DNA of 6,578 nucleotides from an uncultured Pseudomonadota bacterium (GCA_937863215.1 CALMFQ010000366.1:1-6578), one strand, 5' to 3'; shown: positions 1 to 5,781, numbered from the stretch's first letter. Made by a program: numbers and translations. The notes: generated by a model not told the origin, from the letters alone.

Positions 1-1
1 C

Positions 2-193
2 AACATAAAGTTAAATGATGTGGTGGTTAGGGCTATTGAGTCGCTTGTTCACGCAAATGGCGTAGAGAAAATAGAGCAGCATAACCACTATTACGTGGGT
101 AATTATGAAATTAAAGAGCCGATGAAAATTGCAGATCCGGCATTGGGTAGCTTCATGAAATTTGAAGGGGCGCAGTATGCAACCATCCAGTGA
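2..193 (+). CDS. 3' end of an unidentified phage-region gene (partial)
   Basis: The frame beginning at base 2 is open for 63 codons and stops with TGA at 191-193; the start lies upstream of the window. The visible C-terminus reads as an ordinary soluble protein, with segments such as HNHYYVGNYEIKEP and a final QYATIQ. No family is recognised and no membrane segment or catalytic motif is visible. The stop lies 14 bases inside the next gene, whose ATG is at 177, so the two are probably cotranscribed and translationally coupled. Composition is more AT-rich than in the replication genes to the right. Reality as a gene rests on the open frame and this overlap only. Confidence 0.6.
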   Translation, partial: NIKLNDVVVRAIESLVHANGVEKIEQHNHYYVGNYEIKEPMKIADPALGSFMKFEGAQYATIQ

Positions 194-479
194 GGATGTC
201 GTCGGTAAGTTGCCAATGCACAATCTAAAAGAGCTGGCGGAAATATTGGTTCGGCACAATGGGTTGCACGAAGGTTTGTACAACCTAAGCATTGAGTTCC
301 GAATTGCCGTGGCTAGCGTTGGCCCGGTGCAGCAGGAAGCGCTTCCTAGCGGGGTGGTTAGCGTAGCGAAGATCGGTTTGGAAAAAACGGATGTGATGCA
401 GGCAAATACTGTCGATGCGGCTGTGGCTAATCCACCCAAAAAAACGAAGCCAAGGAAGGTGAGGCCTTCTGAAGAATAA
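177..479 (+). CDS. Conserved-looking phage hypothetical protein, 100 aa
   Basis: A 100-residue protein. I chose the ATG at 177 because GAAGGGG lies 6 bases upstream; an in-frame TTG at 162 would add five residues but has a poorer context. Residues 16-50 (NLKELAEILVRHNG, then LHEGLYNLSIEFRIAVASVG) resemble, from memory, a small family often met near prophage and integrative-element control regions, with a similar EGLY-EF-AVG pattern and a later VDAA-NP motif (here TVDAAVANP). The function of that family is unknown to me. The last 15 residues are Lys/Arg/Pro-rich (PPKKTKPRKVRPSEE) and probably disordered. It overlaps the end of the upstream gene and is followed directly by an intrinsic terminator, so it is the last gene of a rightward unit converging on the repressor gene. 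Confidence 0.8.
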   Translation: MQPSSEDVVGKLPMHNLKELAEILVRHNGLHEGLYNLSIEFRIAVASVGPVQQEALPSGVVSVAKIGLEKTDVMQANTVDAAVANPPKKTKPRKVRPSEE

Positions 480-501
480 ACCCGCTTCGGCGGGTTTTTT
501 T
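479..501 (+). terminator. Intrinsic terminator between convergent genes
   Basis: The stem AACCCGC / GCGGGTT closes a stable TTCG tetraloop and runs into seven T residues (495-501). It starts at the stop codon of the upstream rightward gene. On the minus strand the same stem is followed by TTTATTCTT, a weaker U-tract, so it may also end the repressor transcript arriving from the right; that bidirectional role is inferred. Confidence 0.93.
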
Positions 502-538
502 ATTGATTATTTGGAATTACATAATCCATTTTATTTTT

Positions 539-1357
539 CTAAAGCTTAGCCCCGCGCCAGGCAAATACCACGCGGCCAATCACGCGCAGCTGCTCGGCGC
601 GCTCGCGGGTGATGCGCTGGGTGCCATAGGCGGGGTTGTCGCTGATGATGTTGACGCTACCGTCTCCAATGTCGCGTGCCAAGCGCTTAACATAGAGCTG
701 GTCGTCCAGCGCCAGGGCGTAGATGGCGTCGGTTTTAATCTGGTCTACCTGGCGATCGATCAGTAGCAGGTCGCCGCTGCTGAAAGTGGGTGCCATGCTG
801 TCGCCATCGGCGCTGATGACGGCCAGATTGTTGGTGTGGCTGATGTTGAGGTGTTGGCGCAGCCAGGCGTGGCTGAGCTGCATGGCACCCACTTGATATT
901 CGATTTCTGGCAAATCCCGTCCCGATCCCATTGATGCCGTTGCGTTGAATATGGGTATATAGGTCGATTCGCATGGAATATCGACTAGGCATAATCCTAG
1001 TTTTTCATTGCTGTCCGGCGCGGGTGCCGCGTGGCGGACGTGGTAGTGCAGTTCGGCGCTGTCGCTGACGCGATGATGTTCGGTGGGGCCTTCAGTGGCT
1101 TCTTGTTTTTTTGAGGCGAGATATTTTTCGCCTTCGCCAGTGGCTAGCCAGTGCGTGTTGAGTCCTGTCACTTCGGCGATGAACGGTGTTAATTCGCTGC
1201 TCCTTGGCGGGCTTCTGTCTCGCTGGCCGTGAATCAGATACCTCACCGTAGATTGCGAAATGTCCCGGCTCATTCTGGCCGTTAGCTTTTCCGCTAGCTT
1301 TGTTTGCCCGCCAGCGATTTTCACAGCTTCTTCTATTCGGTCGTTGAATGTGCTCAT
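539..1357 (-). CDS. CI-like phage repressor (HTH plus S24 peptidase domain)
   Basis: A 272-aa lysogeny repressor of the LexA/CI type. Residues about 5-75 form a helix-turn-helix domain (AGGQTKLAEKL ... ISQSTVRYLIHGQ, then GLNTHWLATGEG). A linker of about 60 residues leads to an S24 peptidase domain at about 133-268, with the nucleophile Ser187 in GDSMAPTF and the general-base Lys224 in YVKRL. The start is taken at 1357 (MSTFNDRIEEA). An in-frame ATG at 1432 would add 25 residues, but that stretch encodes the operator region and the added residues do not resemble a repressor N-terminus. It is divergent from a Cro-like gene, so it should repress rightward transcription and control its own synthesis. 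Where many such repressors have the Ala-Gly self-cleavage pair, this one reads TASMGSG (140-146), so RecA-stimulated self-cleavage is uncertain. Confidence 0.95.
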   Translation of the reverse strand: MSTFNDRIEEAVKIAGGQTKLAEKLTARMSRDISQSTVRYLIHGQRDRSPPRSSELTPFIAEVTGLNTHWLATGEGEKYLASKKQEATEGPTEHHRVSDSAELHYHVRHAAPAPDSNEKLGLCLVDIPCESTYIPIFNATASMGSGRDLPEIEYQVGAMQLSHAWLRQHLNISHTNNLAVISADGDSMAPTFSSGDLLLIDRQVDQIKTDAIYALALDDQLYVKRLARDIGDGSVNIISDNPAYGTQRITRERAEQLRVIGRVVFAWRGAKL

Positions 1358-1367
1358 GTCGCCATTA

Positions 1368-1381
1368 AACAGCACGCTGTT
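1368..1381. promoter_or_regulatory. Operator candidate 1, perfect palindrome
   Basis: AACAGC-AC-GCTGTT: two perfect 6-bp half-sites separated by 2 bp, lying 10 bp upstream of the repressor start codon. Its half-site recurs at 1433-1438. Position and symmetry fit a repressor/Cro operator that autoregulates the repressor gene. Confidence 0.75.
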
Positions 1382-1393
1382 AAATGACGACAA

Positions 1394-1407
1394 ACAAGTA
1401 TGCTGAT
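1394..1407. promoter_or_regulatory. Operator candidate 2, weak copy
   Basis: ACAAGT-AT-GCTGAT: the right half matches the operator half-site at 5 of 6 bases and the left half at only 3 of 6. It shares ATGCTG with candidate 3. Its centre is 26 bp from candidate 1 and 31 bp from candidate 3, so it would be the middle site of a three-operator array. It is too degenerate to be sure. Confidence 0.4.
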
Positions 1408-1424
1408 TTTTGAATTGCGCAGTT

Positions 1425-1438
1425 ATTAGCATGCTGTT
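1425..1438. promoter_or_regulatory. Operator candidate 3, next to the cro start
   Basis: ATTAGC-AT-GCTGTT: the right half is identical to the perfect operator and the left half matches 4 of 6, with an 8-bp AGCATGCT palindrome at its core. It ends 11 bp before the cro ATG, so binding here should block rightward transcription. No confident -35/-10 pair could be placed; TTGAAT (1410-1415) with TGTTAT (1435-1440) is possible, but the spacing is long (19 bp). Confidence 0.6.
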
Positions 1439-1449
1439 ATTCTTTCGAT

Positions 1450-1713
1450 ATGGCTATCGAATCCCTCAAGAAAATCATTCAAACCGCTGGCGGGCAAACC
1501 GCGCTGGCGGATTTGCTGTGCGCCAAGCTGCCGGCCCGGCGCATTCGCCAGTCGCACGTCTGCAACTGGCTCAACAGCCGCAATCCAGACCAGATGCCGC
1601 CGGCTGACTATGTGCCGGCGCTGGAGTCGATTGCGCATGATTTGGGGTTGTCTCTCTCGGGTCGTGATTTGCGTCCGGATTTGTATCCGGTTGAGGATCG
1701 CAGAGCCGCCTGA
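1450..1713 (+). CDS. Cro-like DNA-binding protein, 87 aa
   Basis: A small one-domain helix-turn-helix regulator of the Cro/YdaS type, divergent from the repressor. Residues 13-45 carry the HTH (AGGQTALADLL ... IRQSHVCNWLNSRN), followed by MPPADYVPALESIAHDLG and the ending LRPDLYP, a typical tail of phage Cro-like proteins. The block AGGQT-LA--L-A...I-QS-V is shared with the repressor N-terminus, which supports binding to the same operators. The ATG at 1450 has no clear Shine-Dalgarno sequence, because the bases just upstream belong to an operator. Expected role: to shut off the repressor and trim early transcription at lytic onset. The toxin-associated YdaS group is the main alternative, but no YdaT-like partner is adjacent. 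Confidence 0.88.
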   Translation: MAIESLKKIIQTAGGQTALADLLCAKLPARRIRQSHVCNWLNSRNPDQMPPADYVPALESIAHDLGLSLSGRDLRPDLYPVEDRRAA

Positions 1714-1755
1714 TTTCTCCTCCCTGTGCCGGCAGTCCCTTGCGGCGTCAGGTTT

Positions 1756-1778
1756 CCCGGTGTTGGGCCGGGTTTTTT
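1756..1778 (+). terminator. Intrinsic terminator between cro and the CII-like gene
   Basis: CCCGG / CCGGG with a 7-nt loop is followed by six T residues (1773-1778). It occupies the position of tR1 in lambda, between cro and cII. Downstream genes would then depend on read-through, antitermination or an internal promoter; none of these could be identified from the sequence. Confidence 0.8.
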
Positions 1779-1787
1779 ATTCGTGAT

Positions 1788-1807
1788 GCCAGCTTAACTG
1801 CGCTGGC
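1788..1807 (+). promoter_or_regulatory. Small hairpin/inverted repeat upstream of the CII-like gene
   Basis: GCCAGC and GCTGGC form a perfect 6-bp inverted repeat around an 8-nt loop, 10 bp after the terminator's T-tract and 35 bp before the next ATG. It has no T-tract, so it is not a terminator. It could be an RNA hairpin such as a nut-type box B or a DNA operator; the sequence does not decide. Confidence 0.4.
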
Positions 1808-1842
1808 TAATTGGCAAAACCACAGCGGCACTGGAAAACGAT

Positions 1843-2292
1843 ATGAACAGCTTGCGCGAAGTTGTAACCGGAATGATTGAAGCCTTCGGTCATGGTCGTG
1901 ATGCGATGGCGGTGGCGCTCGGTATGTCGCCCAGTCAGTTTCACAACCGCCGTTTCGGATTGCGTGGTCAGAGGTTTGACGAGGACGACTATCTGGCAAT
2001 GCAGTCGTTGAGCAAGACCACGTTATACGTCGAATACCTGGCGGCCCGGTCTGGTGGGGTTTTTGTGGCGTTGCCAGACTGCGGTGATGTCGACAACGAC
2101 GAGCTACTTGAGAAGCAGCAGGAGCTGGTGGAAGAGCTGGGAGTGATGACGCATAAGTTGCGCTCTGCCATCCGCAATGATGGCGCCATCGATGCCAGTG
2201 AGCAGCGTGATTTGCACGCTGAGGTGAGTGAGCTTTACCGCAAGGCCCATGAGCTGGTTGCGGTGGCGGTGAAGGTGTACGGGAAAGAATGA
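1843..2292 (+). CDS. CII/YmfL-like phage regulatory protein, 149 aa
   Basis: It resembles the phage CII/YmfL regulatory proteins. The N-terminus (LREVVTGMIEAF, then GRDAMAVALGMSPSQFHNRRFG at about 18-39) is a helix-turn-helix with the GRDAMA-ALGM pattern I associate with YmfL of the e14 element. It is followed by FDEDDYLAMQSLSKTT and YVEYLAARSGGVFVALP. Residues 86-149 are acidic and helical (DELLEKQQELVEELG ... AEVSELYRKAHELV), suggesting an oligomerising C-terminal bundle. It is the first gene after the tR1-like terminator, the place of cII in lambda. The likely role is to regulate the lysis/lysogeny choice or early transcription. The ATG at 1843 has only a weak purine-rich site (TGGAAAA) upstream. 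Its stop overlaps the next start. Confidence 0.8.
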   Translation: MNSLREVVTGMIEAFGHGRDAMAVALGMSPSQFHNRRFGLRGQRFDEDDYLAMQSLSKTTLYVEYLAARSGGVFVALPDCGDVDNDELLEKQQELVEELGVMTHKLRSAIRNDGAIDASEQRDLHAEVSELYRKAHELVAVAVKVYGKE

Positions 2293-2609
2293 GCCATGCG
2301 CCCGCTCGCTCCGCTGGTGAATGTATTGGGGCTGCTGTGTGTGGGCCTGTGGTGGTGTTTGACGGGCCGTATTGTCCGGTCGGTACGTGGTCTGAAGCGT
2401 TTCGCCATGCGTGTGAAGCGCGCCGGATTTTGCGGTTGCCGACCCGTGAGCAGCGGCAGGGGTGGCTGGCCGCCATCGAAAAGCGCCGTGGCATCGATGC
2501 GCGCAAGGCGCTCGAAAAAACCATGCTGAGGCTGCACCGTGCGCGAAACCGAGCAGTACCGTCGGATCAAGTTGCAGGCGTGGCAAATAAAGCGTTGCCC
2601 GAGGCGTGA
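2289..2609 (+). CDS. Phage hypothetical protein, 106 aa
   Basis: Its ATG overlaps the CII-like stop codon (ATGA at 2289-2292), pointing to translational coupling; GGGAAAG just upstream may help. The core at about 33-75 (TWSEAFRHACEARRIL, then LPTREQRQGWLAAIEKRRG) resembles small phage proteins that sit between the regulator and replication genes and carry a similar EAR-L-LP-R--WL--IEK-RG pattern. No function is known to me. The first 30 residues are Ala/Gly/Val-rich and less typical, and the last 20 or so may be disordered. A second frame over the same DNA (2296-2529) gives an Arg/Cys/Trp-rich product and is judged a shadow. Confidence 0.75.
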   Translation: MSHAPARSAGECIGAAVCGPVVVFDGPYCPVGTWSEAFRHACEARRILRLPTREQRQGWLAAIEKRRGIDARKALEKTMLRLHRARNRAVPSDQVAGVANKALPEA

Positions 2610-2691
2610 AAAACGCGCCCGCGGGCAGCGAATTCTGAAAGACCTGTTACAGGCACTGCGGAGAGAGAAATCATGCGGGATGCAGTTTTGA
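2539..2691 (+). CDS. Possible small basic protein, 50 aa, GTG start
   Basis: GTG at 2539 is preceded by GAGG (2528-2531) at 7-bp spacing and opens a 50-codon frame ending in TGA at 2689-2691. The product is strongly basic (16 Lys/Arg) and probably helical (REKRARGQRILKDLL and QALRREK), which would suit nucleic-acid binding. It overlaps the 3' end of the 106-aa gene by 71 bases and the start of the next small gene by 19. It fills what would otherwise be a gap in a tightly packed operon, which supports it. The long overlap and lack of a recognised family count against it. Confidence 0.45.
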   Translation: MRETEQYRRIKLQAWQIKRCPRREKRARGQRILKDLLQALRREKSCGMQF

Positions 2692-2786
2692 TTATCGGTG
2701 GTATCTGGTCGGCCTTGTCGGCCATTTTTCGTGTGATGGCGCAGATGTGCCGTTTCGGGATTGAGGTTTGCAAGCAGGTTCGCTGA
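2673..2786 (+). CDS. Small hydrophobic/basic protein, 37 aa
   Basis: The ATG at 2673 has a good ribosome binding site (GGAGAGAG at 2660-2667, 5 bases upstream). The product begins MRDAVLIIGGIWSALSAIF, a hydrophobic stretch at residues 4-19 that could be a short membrane or amphipathic helix, and ends with a basic tail containing two Cys. Its stop TGA shares an A with the next ATG (TGATG). No family is recognised. The strong start site and the exact coupling to the next gene make it a credible small gene. Confidence 0.55.
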   Translation: MRDAVLIIGGIWSALSAIFRVMAQMCRFGIEVCKQVR

Positions 2787-2932
2787 TGCACCGCGATCCG
2801 ACTTTCGAACAGGCGCACGCCAATCTGGAGCGCGAAAAGCGCCAGCAGGCTGAAGCGCAGCGGTTGATCCCGATGAAACAACGCCGGATACAGGCGTTGC
2901 TGAAAAAACAGAAGAAACACAAGGGGCGATGA
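2786..2932 (+). CDS. Small charged helical protein, 48 aa
   Basis: The start overlaps the previous stop (TGATG at 2784-2788) and the stop overlaps the primase start (ATGATG at 2929-2934), so it is locked between two genes by coupling signals. Residues 7-28 (FEQAHANLEREKRQQAEAQR) look like a single charged helix or coiled coil, and the end is Lys-rich (LLKKQKKHKGR). Fourteen Lys/Arg in 48 residues suggest nucleic-acid contact. Small proteins of this type often sit just before phage primase genes, but I recognise no named family. Confidence 0.6.
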   Translation: MHRDPTFEQAHANLEREKRQQAEAQRLIPMKQRRIQALLKKQKKHKGR

Positions 2933-5439
2933 TGCATTCTCAACTCGATAGCATCCTGTCGCAGATGCGCGGTCAGGATGTGCCAGAGCCGCCGACTCCG
3001 CTGGATACCACTGGCAAAAAGGTGCTGTTTGGGCCCAGCAAAAAAGCGTGGTATCGCATTCATGAATGGCGTTCGCCAAAAACTGGAAAGACTTGGCTGT
3101 TCGGCCACTTTGGTTACAAAGACAAGTGGCATGAGATTGACGCCGAAGCGCCGGAGTTGACGCCAGAAGAGCGGGCGAAGCTGGCAGAAGATCGGGCGGC
3201 TGCGGAAAAGCGCGAGGCGGCTAAGCGGCGTGAGCTGGCCCGCCTGGCTGCGAGTCGTGCCAAGCGGCAGTATGAAGCGGCGGATATCGAGGGCGAATCG
3301 GAATACCTGCAGCGCAAGGGTGTGAAGGCTGAAGGCTGCCGCATCATGACGGAGCAGGGCTGGGCTGGCTGGATCATTGTGCCGCTGTATCGGTTTGATT
3401 TGCCGCACCAGCCAATTGTGGGCAGCCAGAAGATTGCGCCGGATGGGCAGAAGCGTTTCAACAGCGGTATGGAAAAGGTTGGTGCGGCTGCATTGCTGGG
3501 CGACAGGCTGAGCGCGCCGCAGGATGGCGAAACGCTGTATGTCTGCGAGGGCTATGCCACCGGTGGATCGATTCGCCTGGCGCTGGATTATTCAGCCCCG
3601 GTATTTGTTGCGCTGGATGCAGGCAACCTGTTGCCGGTGGTGAAAGGGTTGCGCTCTCGCTTCCCCGCCAGCCCCATCGTTGTATGTGCCGACGATGATT
3701 GGTGCACCGATGGCAATCCGGGCTTGAGCAAGGCCAAGGCCGCAGCGGCCTCGGTTGCCAATGTGCGGGTGGTTGCGCCGGTTTTCCGGGTTGAGCGTGG
3801 CAGCAAGGATACGGATTTCAACGATCTGCAGCGGCTGGAAGGCGTGGATGCGGTAAAGGCTGCGCTGGTGGTTGCGCCTGTTCCGGCCGATGAGGATGAT
3901 GCGCCAGAAGCCGTATCGGCGCCCGAGAACACTGACAAGGGGGGCGGGGAGTCCGCTGGCGCAGATGATTACTTGCTGCGCAATGTGGTGTTCATCGTCG
4001 GCAAGACAAAGGTTTGGGATTCGTTGCAGCAGATCGAAATCGGTATGCAGGCGTTGCGCAATGAGCATGGCGCTGGCGCGGTGAAATCGTGGCTGGATCG
4101 GTCGGACAAACGCAAGATGACGCAGGCCGATGTGGCGGCGTTGAAGCATGCCTCCGCTGTGAAGTCGTTTGGCCTGAATTCGCGCTTCAACGAAATGATG
4201 CAGCGCTATGTGTATCTGGATGGCTCCGATTCGATCTTCGATATGGATCTGTATCAGATCATCAGCCAAAGCGCGATGAAACTGGCGGTCGGTGAATATT
4301 TCAAGGATTGGCTCGATTCACCAATGCGGCGCGTGATTCGCTTCAATGACGTGGTGTTTGATCCATGTCAGAAGGTGGACCCGGAAACGCATATCAACCT
4401 GTTCCGTGGTTTGCCGACCAAGCCGGCCAGATCGGCGGAGAAGTGCATGGCGATTCGCGATCTGATGGCTCATTTGGTGAATTACGATGCCGAGGCGCTG
4501 CACTGGTTGACCTGCTGGCTGGCCTATCCGTTGCAGCATGTTGGCGGCAAGTTGGCAACAGCGGTGATGATGCACGGCGATGTGCATGGCACCGGTAAAA
4601 GTCTTTTCTTTGAGGGTTGCTATAAGCCTATCTATGGCGAATACGCAACCACGCTTGGCCAGCATCAGCTGGAGTCGCAATATACCGCCTGGCGCTCGCG
4701 CAAGCTGTTCTGCCTGTTTGAAGAGGTGCTGAGCAGCAATCAGAAATACAGCCATACCGGCACCATCAAGCACATGATTACCGGCAAGACTCAGAACATC
4801 GAAAAGAAGTTTGTCGATACCTGGGAAGAGTCGAACCACATGAACAGCGTGTTTCTTTCTAATGCGCTGCAGCCGTTCCACATCGAGGCGCATGATCGGC
4901 GTTTTCTGGTGATCTGGCCAGAGCAGAAGCTGCCAGAGGATCAGCAGGCGCTGGTCGATGCCGAGTTGGCGGATGGTGGTGTTGAGGCGTTTTATCGCTA
5001 TCTGCTGGACTACGACATCGGCAATTTCGGGCCGCATACCAAGCCGCCAATGACTGACGCTAAACGCCGCTTGATTGATTATGGCCTGAGCACGTGGGAA
5101 GTGTTTCTGAATGCCTGGCAGAACGGCGAATTAGGTGTGCCGTATCAGCCATGTTTTTCCACCGACCTTTTCGGTTTGTATGTGCAGTGGTGCGATCGAT
5201 GCAGGGAGGGCAAACCGCTGTCGCTGCATAAGTTCAACGGTGTGGTGTCGCGCCGGGTGACCAAGCTGCCGAAGCATTACCGCTTGAACGGATTCACTGA
5301 AACCAAACAGCGAGTGATGTTCATGCCGTGCAAGGTGCCGCAAGGGATGGTTGAGGCGGATTGGCTTGGTGTGTGCGTGCTGAAATTCAAGGATATGGCG
5401 CGGGATGCGGGCTGGCAGCCGGAGAAGTGGGATGAGTAG
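2932..5439 (+). CDS. Phage primase-helicase (Toprim plus SF3/DUF5906-type helicase), 835 aa
   Basis: A fused replication protein expected to prime and unwind phage DNA. Counting from the ATG at 2929, residues 30-70 form a small N-terminal domain, 78-118 a charged helical linker, and about 125-310 a Toprim primase core with the catalytic Glu207 (YVCEGYATGGS) and the acidic cluster Asp255-257 (VVCADDDW), followed by DTDFNDL. Residues 315-345 are an acidic linker. A superfamily-3-like ATPase follows: Walker A GDVHGTGKS (550-558), Walker B LFCLFEEV (593-600), sensor LSN (643-645) and the Arg-rich DRRF (656-659). This resembles DUF5906 and phage D5-like helicases. No Cys zinc finger is evident at the N-terminus. 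I prefer the ATG at 2932 because AGGGG (2922-2926) is then 5 bases away; 2929 adds one Met. The gene is coupled to the small gene before it and abuts a repeat-rich candidate origin. Confidence 0.93.
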   Translation: MHSQLDSILSQMRGQDVPEPPTPLDTTGKKVLFGPSKKAWYRIHEWRSPKTGKTWLFGHFGYKDKWHEIDAEAPELTPEERAKLAEDRAAAEKREAAKRRELARLAASRAKRQYEAADIEGESEYLQRKGVKAEGCRIMTEQGWAGWIIVPLYRFDLPHQPIVGSQKIAPDGQKRFNSGMEKVGAAALLGDRLSAPQDGETLYVCEGYATGGSIRLALDYSAPVFVALDAGNLLPVVKGLRSRFPASPIVVCADDDWCTDGNPGLSKAKAAAASVANVRVVAPVFRVERGSKDTDFNDLQRLEGVDAVKAALVVAPVPADEDDAPEAVSAPENTDKGGGESAGADDYLLRNVVFIVGKTKVWDSLQQIEIGMQALRNEHGAGAVKSWLDRSDKRKMTQADVAALKHASAVKSFGLNSRFNEMMQRYVYLDGSDSIFDMDLYQIISQSAMKLAVGEYFKDWLDSPMRRVIRFNDVVFDPCQKVDPETHINLFRGLPTKPARSAEKCMAIRDLMAHLVNYDAEALHWLTCWLAYPLQHVGGKLATAVMMHGDVHGTGKSLFFEGCYKPIYGEYATTLGQHQLESQYTAWRSRKLFCLFEEVLSSNQKYSHTGTIKHMITGKTQNIEKKFVDTWEESNHMNSVFLSNALQPFHIEAHDRRFLVIWPEQKLPEDQQALVDAELADGGVEAFYRYLLDYDIGNFGPHTKPPMTDAKRRLIDYGLSTWEVFLNAWQNGELGVPYQPCFSTDLFGLYVQWCDRCREGKPLSLHKFNGVVSRRVTKLPKHYRLNGFTETKQRVMFMPCKVPQGMVEADWLGVCVLKFKDMARDAGWQPEKWDE

Positions 5440-5599
5440 CCGCCGCGTTTGTGATGCTTGTGATGCTTTGGTGATGCTGTTTGTGATGGGCTGGATTGGC
5501 TCTGGTAAAGGCTTCGTGATGCTTGTGATGCTTTTGGCGATGTTTTCCGCGCATGCGCGCAATAGTTTTTTCGGGTTCTCTCGCCTCTTACAGCAATGA
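5432..5599 (+). CDS. Short frame overlapping the primase end, 55 aa, doubtful
   Basis: The ATG at 5432 lies in the last codons of the primase gene with GGAGAAG (5421-5427) 4 bases upstream, and the frame stays open to TGA at 5597-5599. Its middle is the translation of the 9-bp repeats (VCDACDALVML, later FVMLVMLLAMF), giving a hydrophobic segment at about residues 13-42. The good start signal and coupling favour a real small, perhaps membrane, protein. The repetitive coding, fully explained by the DNA repeats, argues that the frame is a by-product of the origin-like sequence. Confidence 0.35.
   Translation: MSSRRVCDACDALVMLFVMGWIGSGKGFVMLVMLLAMFSAHARNSFFGFSRLLQQ
5510..5536 (+). repeat. 27-bp inverted repeat, left arm
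   Basis: This arm is the exact reverse complement of 5646-5672 and contains two tandem GTGATGCTT units preceded by GGCTTC and followed by TTG. The arms are separated by 109 bp, so the structure is too wide for a terminator but could form a large cruciform or a paired protein-binding site. Confidence 0.9.
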
Positions 5600-5645
5600 C
5601 TGTCCGGTGATTAAAAATGTTTTTATGGGCTTCGCCAAAATGCCT

Positions 5646-5672
5646 CAAAAGCATCACAAGCATCACGAAGCC
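5646..5672 (-). repeat. 27-bp inverted repeat, right arm
   Basis: Exact reverse complement of 5510-5536, with two tandem AAGCATCAC units followed by GAAGCC. The identity extends beyond the 9-mers, so the arm was copied or kept as a unit rather than arising by chance. Confidence 0.9.
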
Positions 5673-5746
5673 GCATGGATACTGGATTTAACCCATAACG
5701 AAAAGCATCACTGAAGCATCACAAGGTAAACGATTTGAATATGAGA

Positions 5747-5759
5747 CCCGGTAACCGGG
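5747..5759. promoter_or_regulatory. CCCGGT-A-ACCGGG palindrome upstream of the late regulator
   Basis: A perfect 6-bp inverted repeat around a single base, 45 bp before the late-regulator ATG. With a 1-nt centre it cannot fold into a good hairpin, so a dimeric protein-binding site is more likely. No promoter could be assigned beside it. Confidence 0.4.
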
Positions 5760-5781
5760 CAGACTGAGGTAGTAACAAGGG

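Larger units (their letters stand above)
5451..5722. repeat. Array of 9-bp GTGATGCTT repeats in both orientations; candidate replication origin
   Basis: Perfect GTGATGCTT copies lie at 5451-5459, 5460-5468, 5516-5524 and 5525-5533; a one-mismatch copy is at 5471-5479 and a degenerate one at 5483-5491. The reverse form AAGCATCAC is at 5649-5657, 5658-5666, 5703-5711 and 5714-5722. The outer and inner pairs are nearly symmetric about 5586-5591, flanking an AT-rich stretch (5609-5627). Iterons beside a primase-helicase gene recall phage P4, where the alpha protein binds repeats at ori and crr, so I infer an origin. A regulatory site for the downstream late-regulator gene is an alternative. The DNA from 5600 to 5803 holds no convincing gene. 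Confidence 0.7.

Noticed and set aside
1358..1432. N-terminal extension of the repressor from the upstream ATG at 1432
   Set aside because: The 25 extra codons cover the operator region and do not resemble a repressor N-terminus.
1748..2524. 258-codon open frame on the minus strand
   Set aside because: It lies antisense to the CII-like and 106-aa genes, gives a Pro/His/Ser/Arg-rich product without motifs, and crosses the terminator at 1756-1778.
2296..2529. 77-codon frame overlapping the 106-aa gene
   Set aside because: Start close to the CII-like stop, but the product is Arg/Trp/Cys-rich and improbable, while the other frame matches a recognisable phage protein pattern.
2692..3408. 238-codon open frame on the minus strand
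   Set aside because: Antisense to the small genes and primase start; low-complexity shadow product and no start signal in context.
4318..5037. 239-codon open frame on the minus strand
   Set aside because: Directly opposite the helicase domain with its Walker motifs; typical antisense shadow of a GC-biased gene.
5625..5714. 29-codon frame with a His/Lys-rich product
   Set aside because: It is the in-phase translation of the 9-bp AAGCATCAC repeats and has no clear ribosome binding site.
5451..5722. Possible CRISPR array
   Set aside because: Repeats are 9 bp, occur in both orientations, are partly tandem and have no regular unique spacers.
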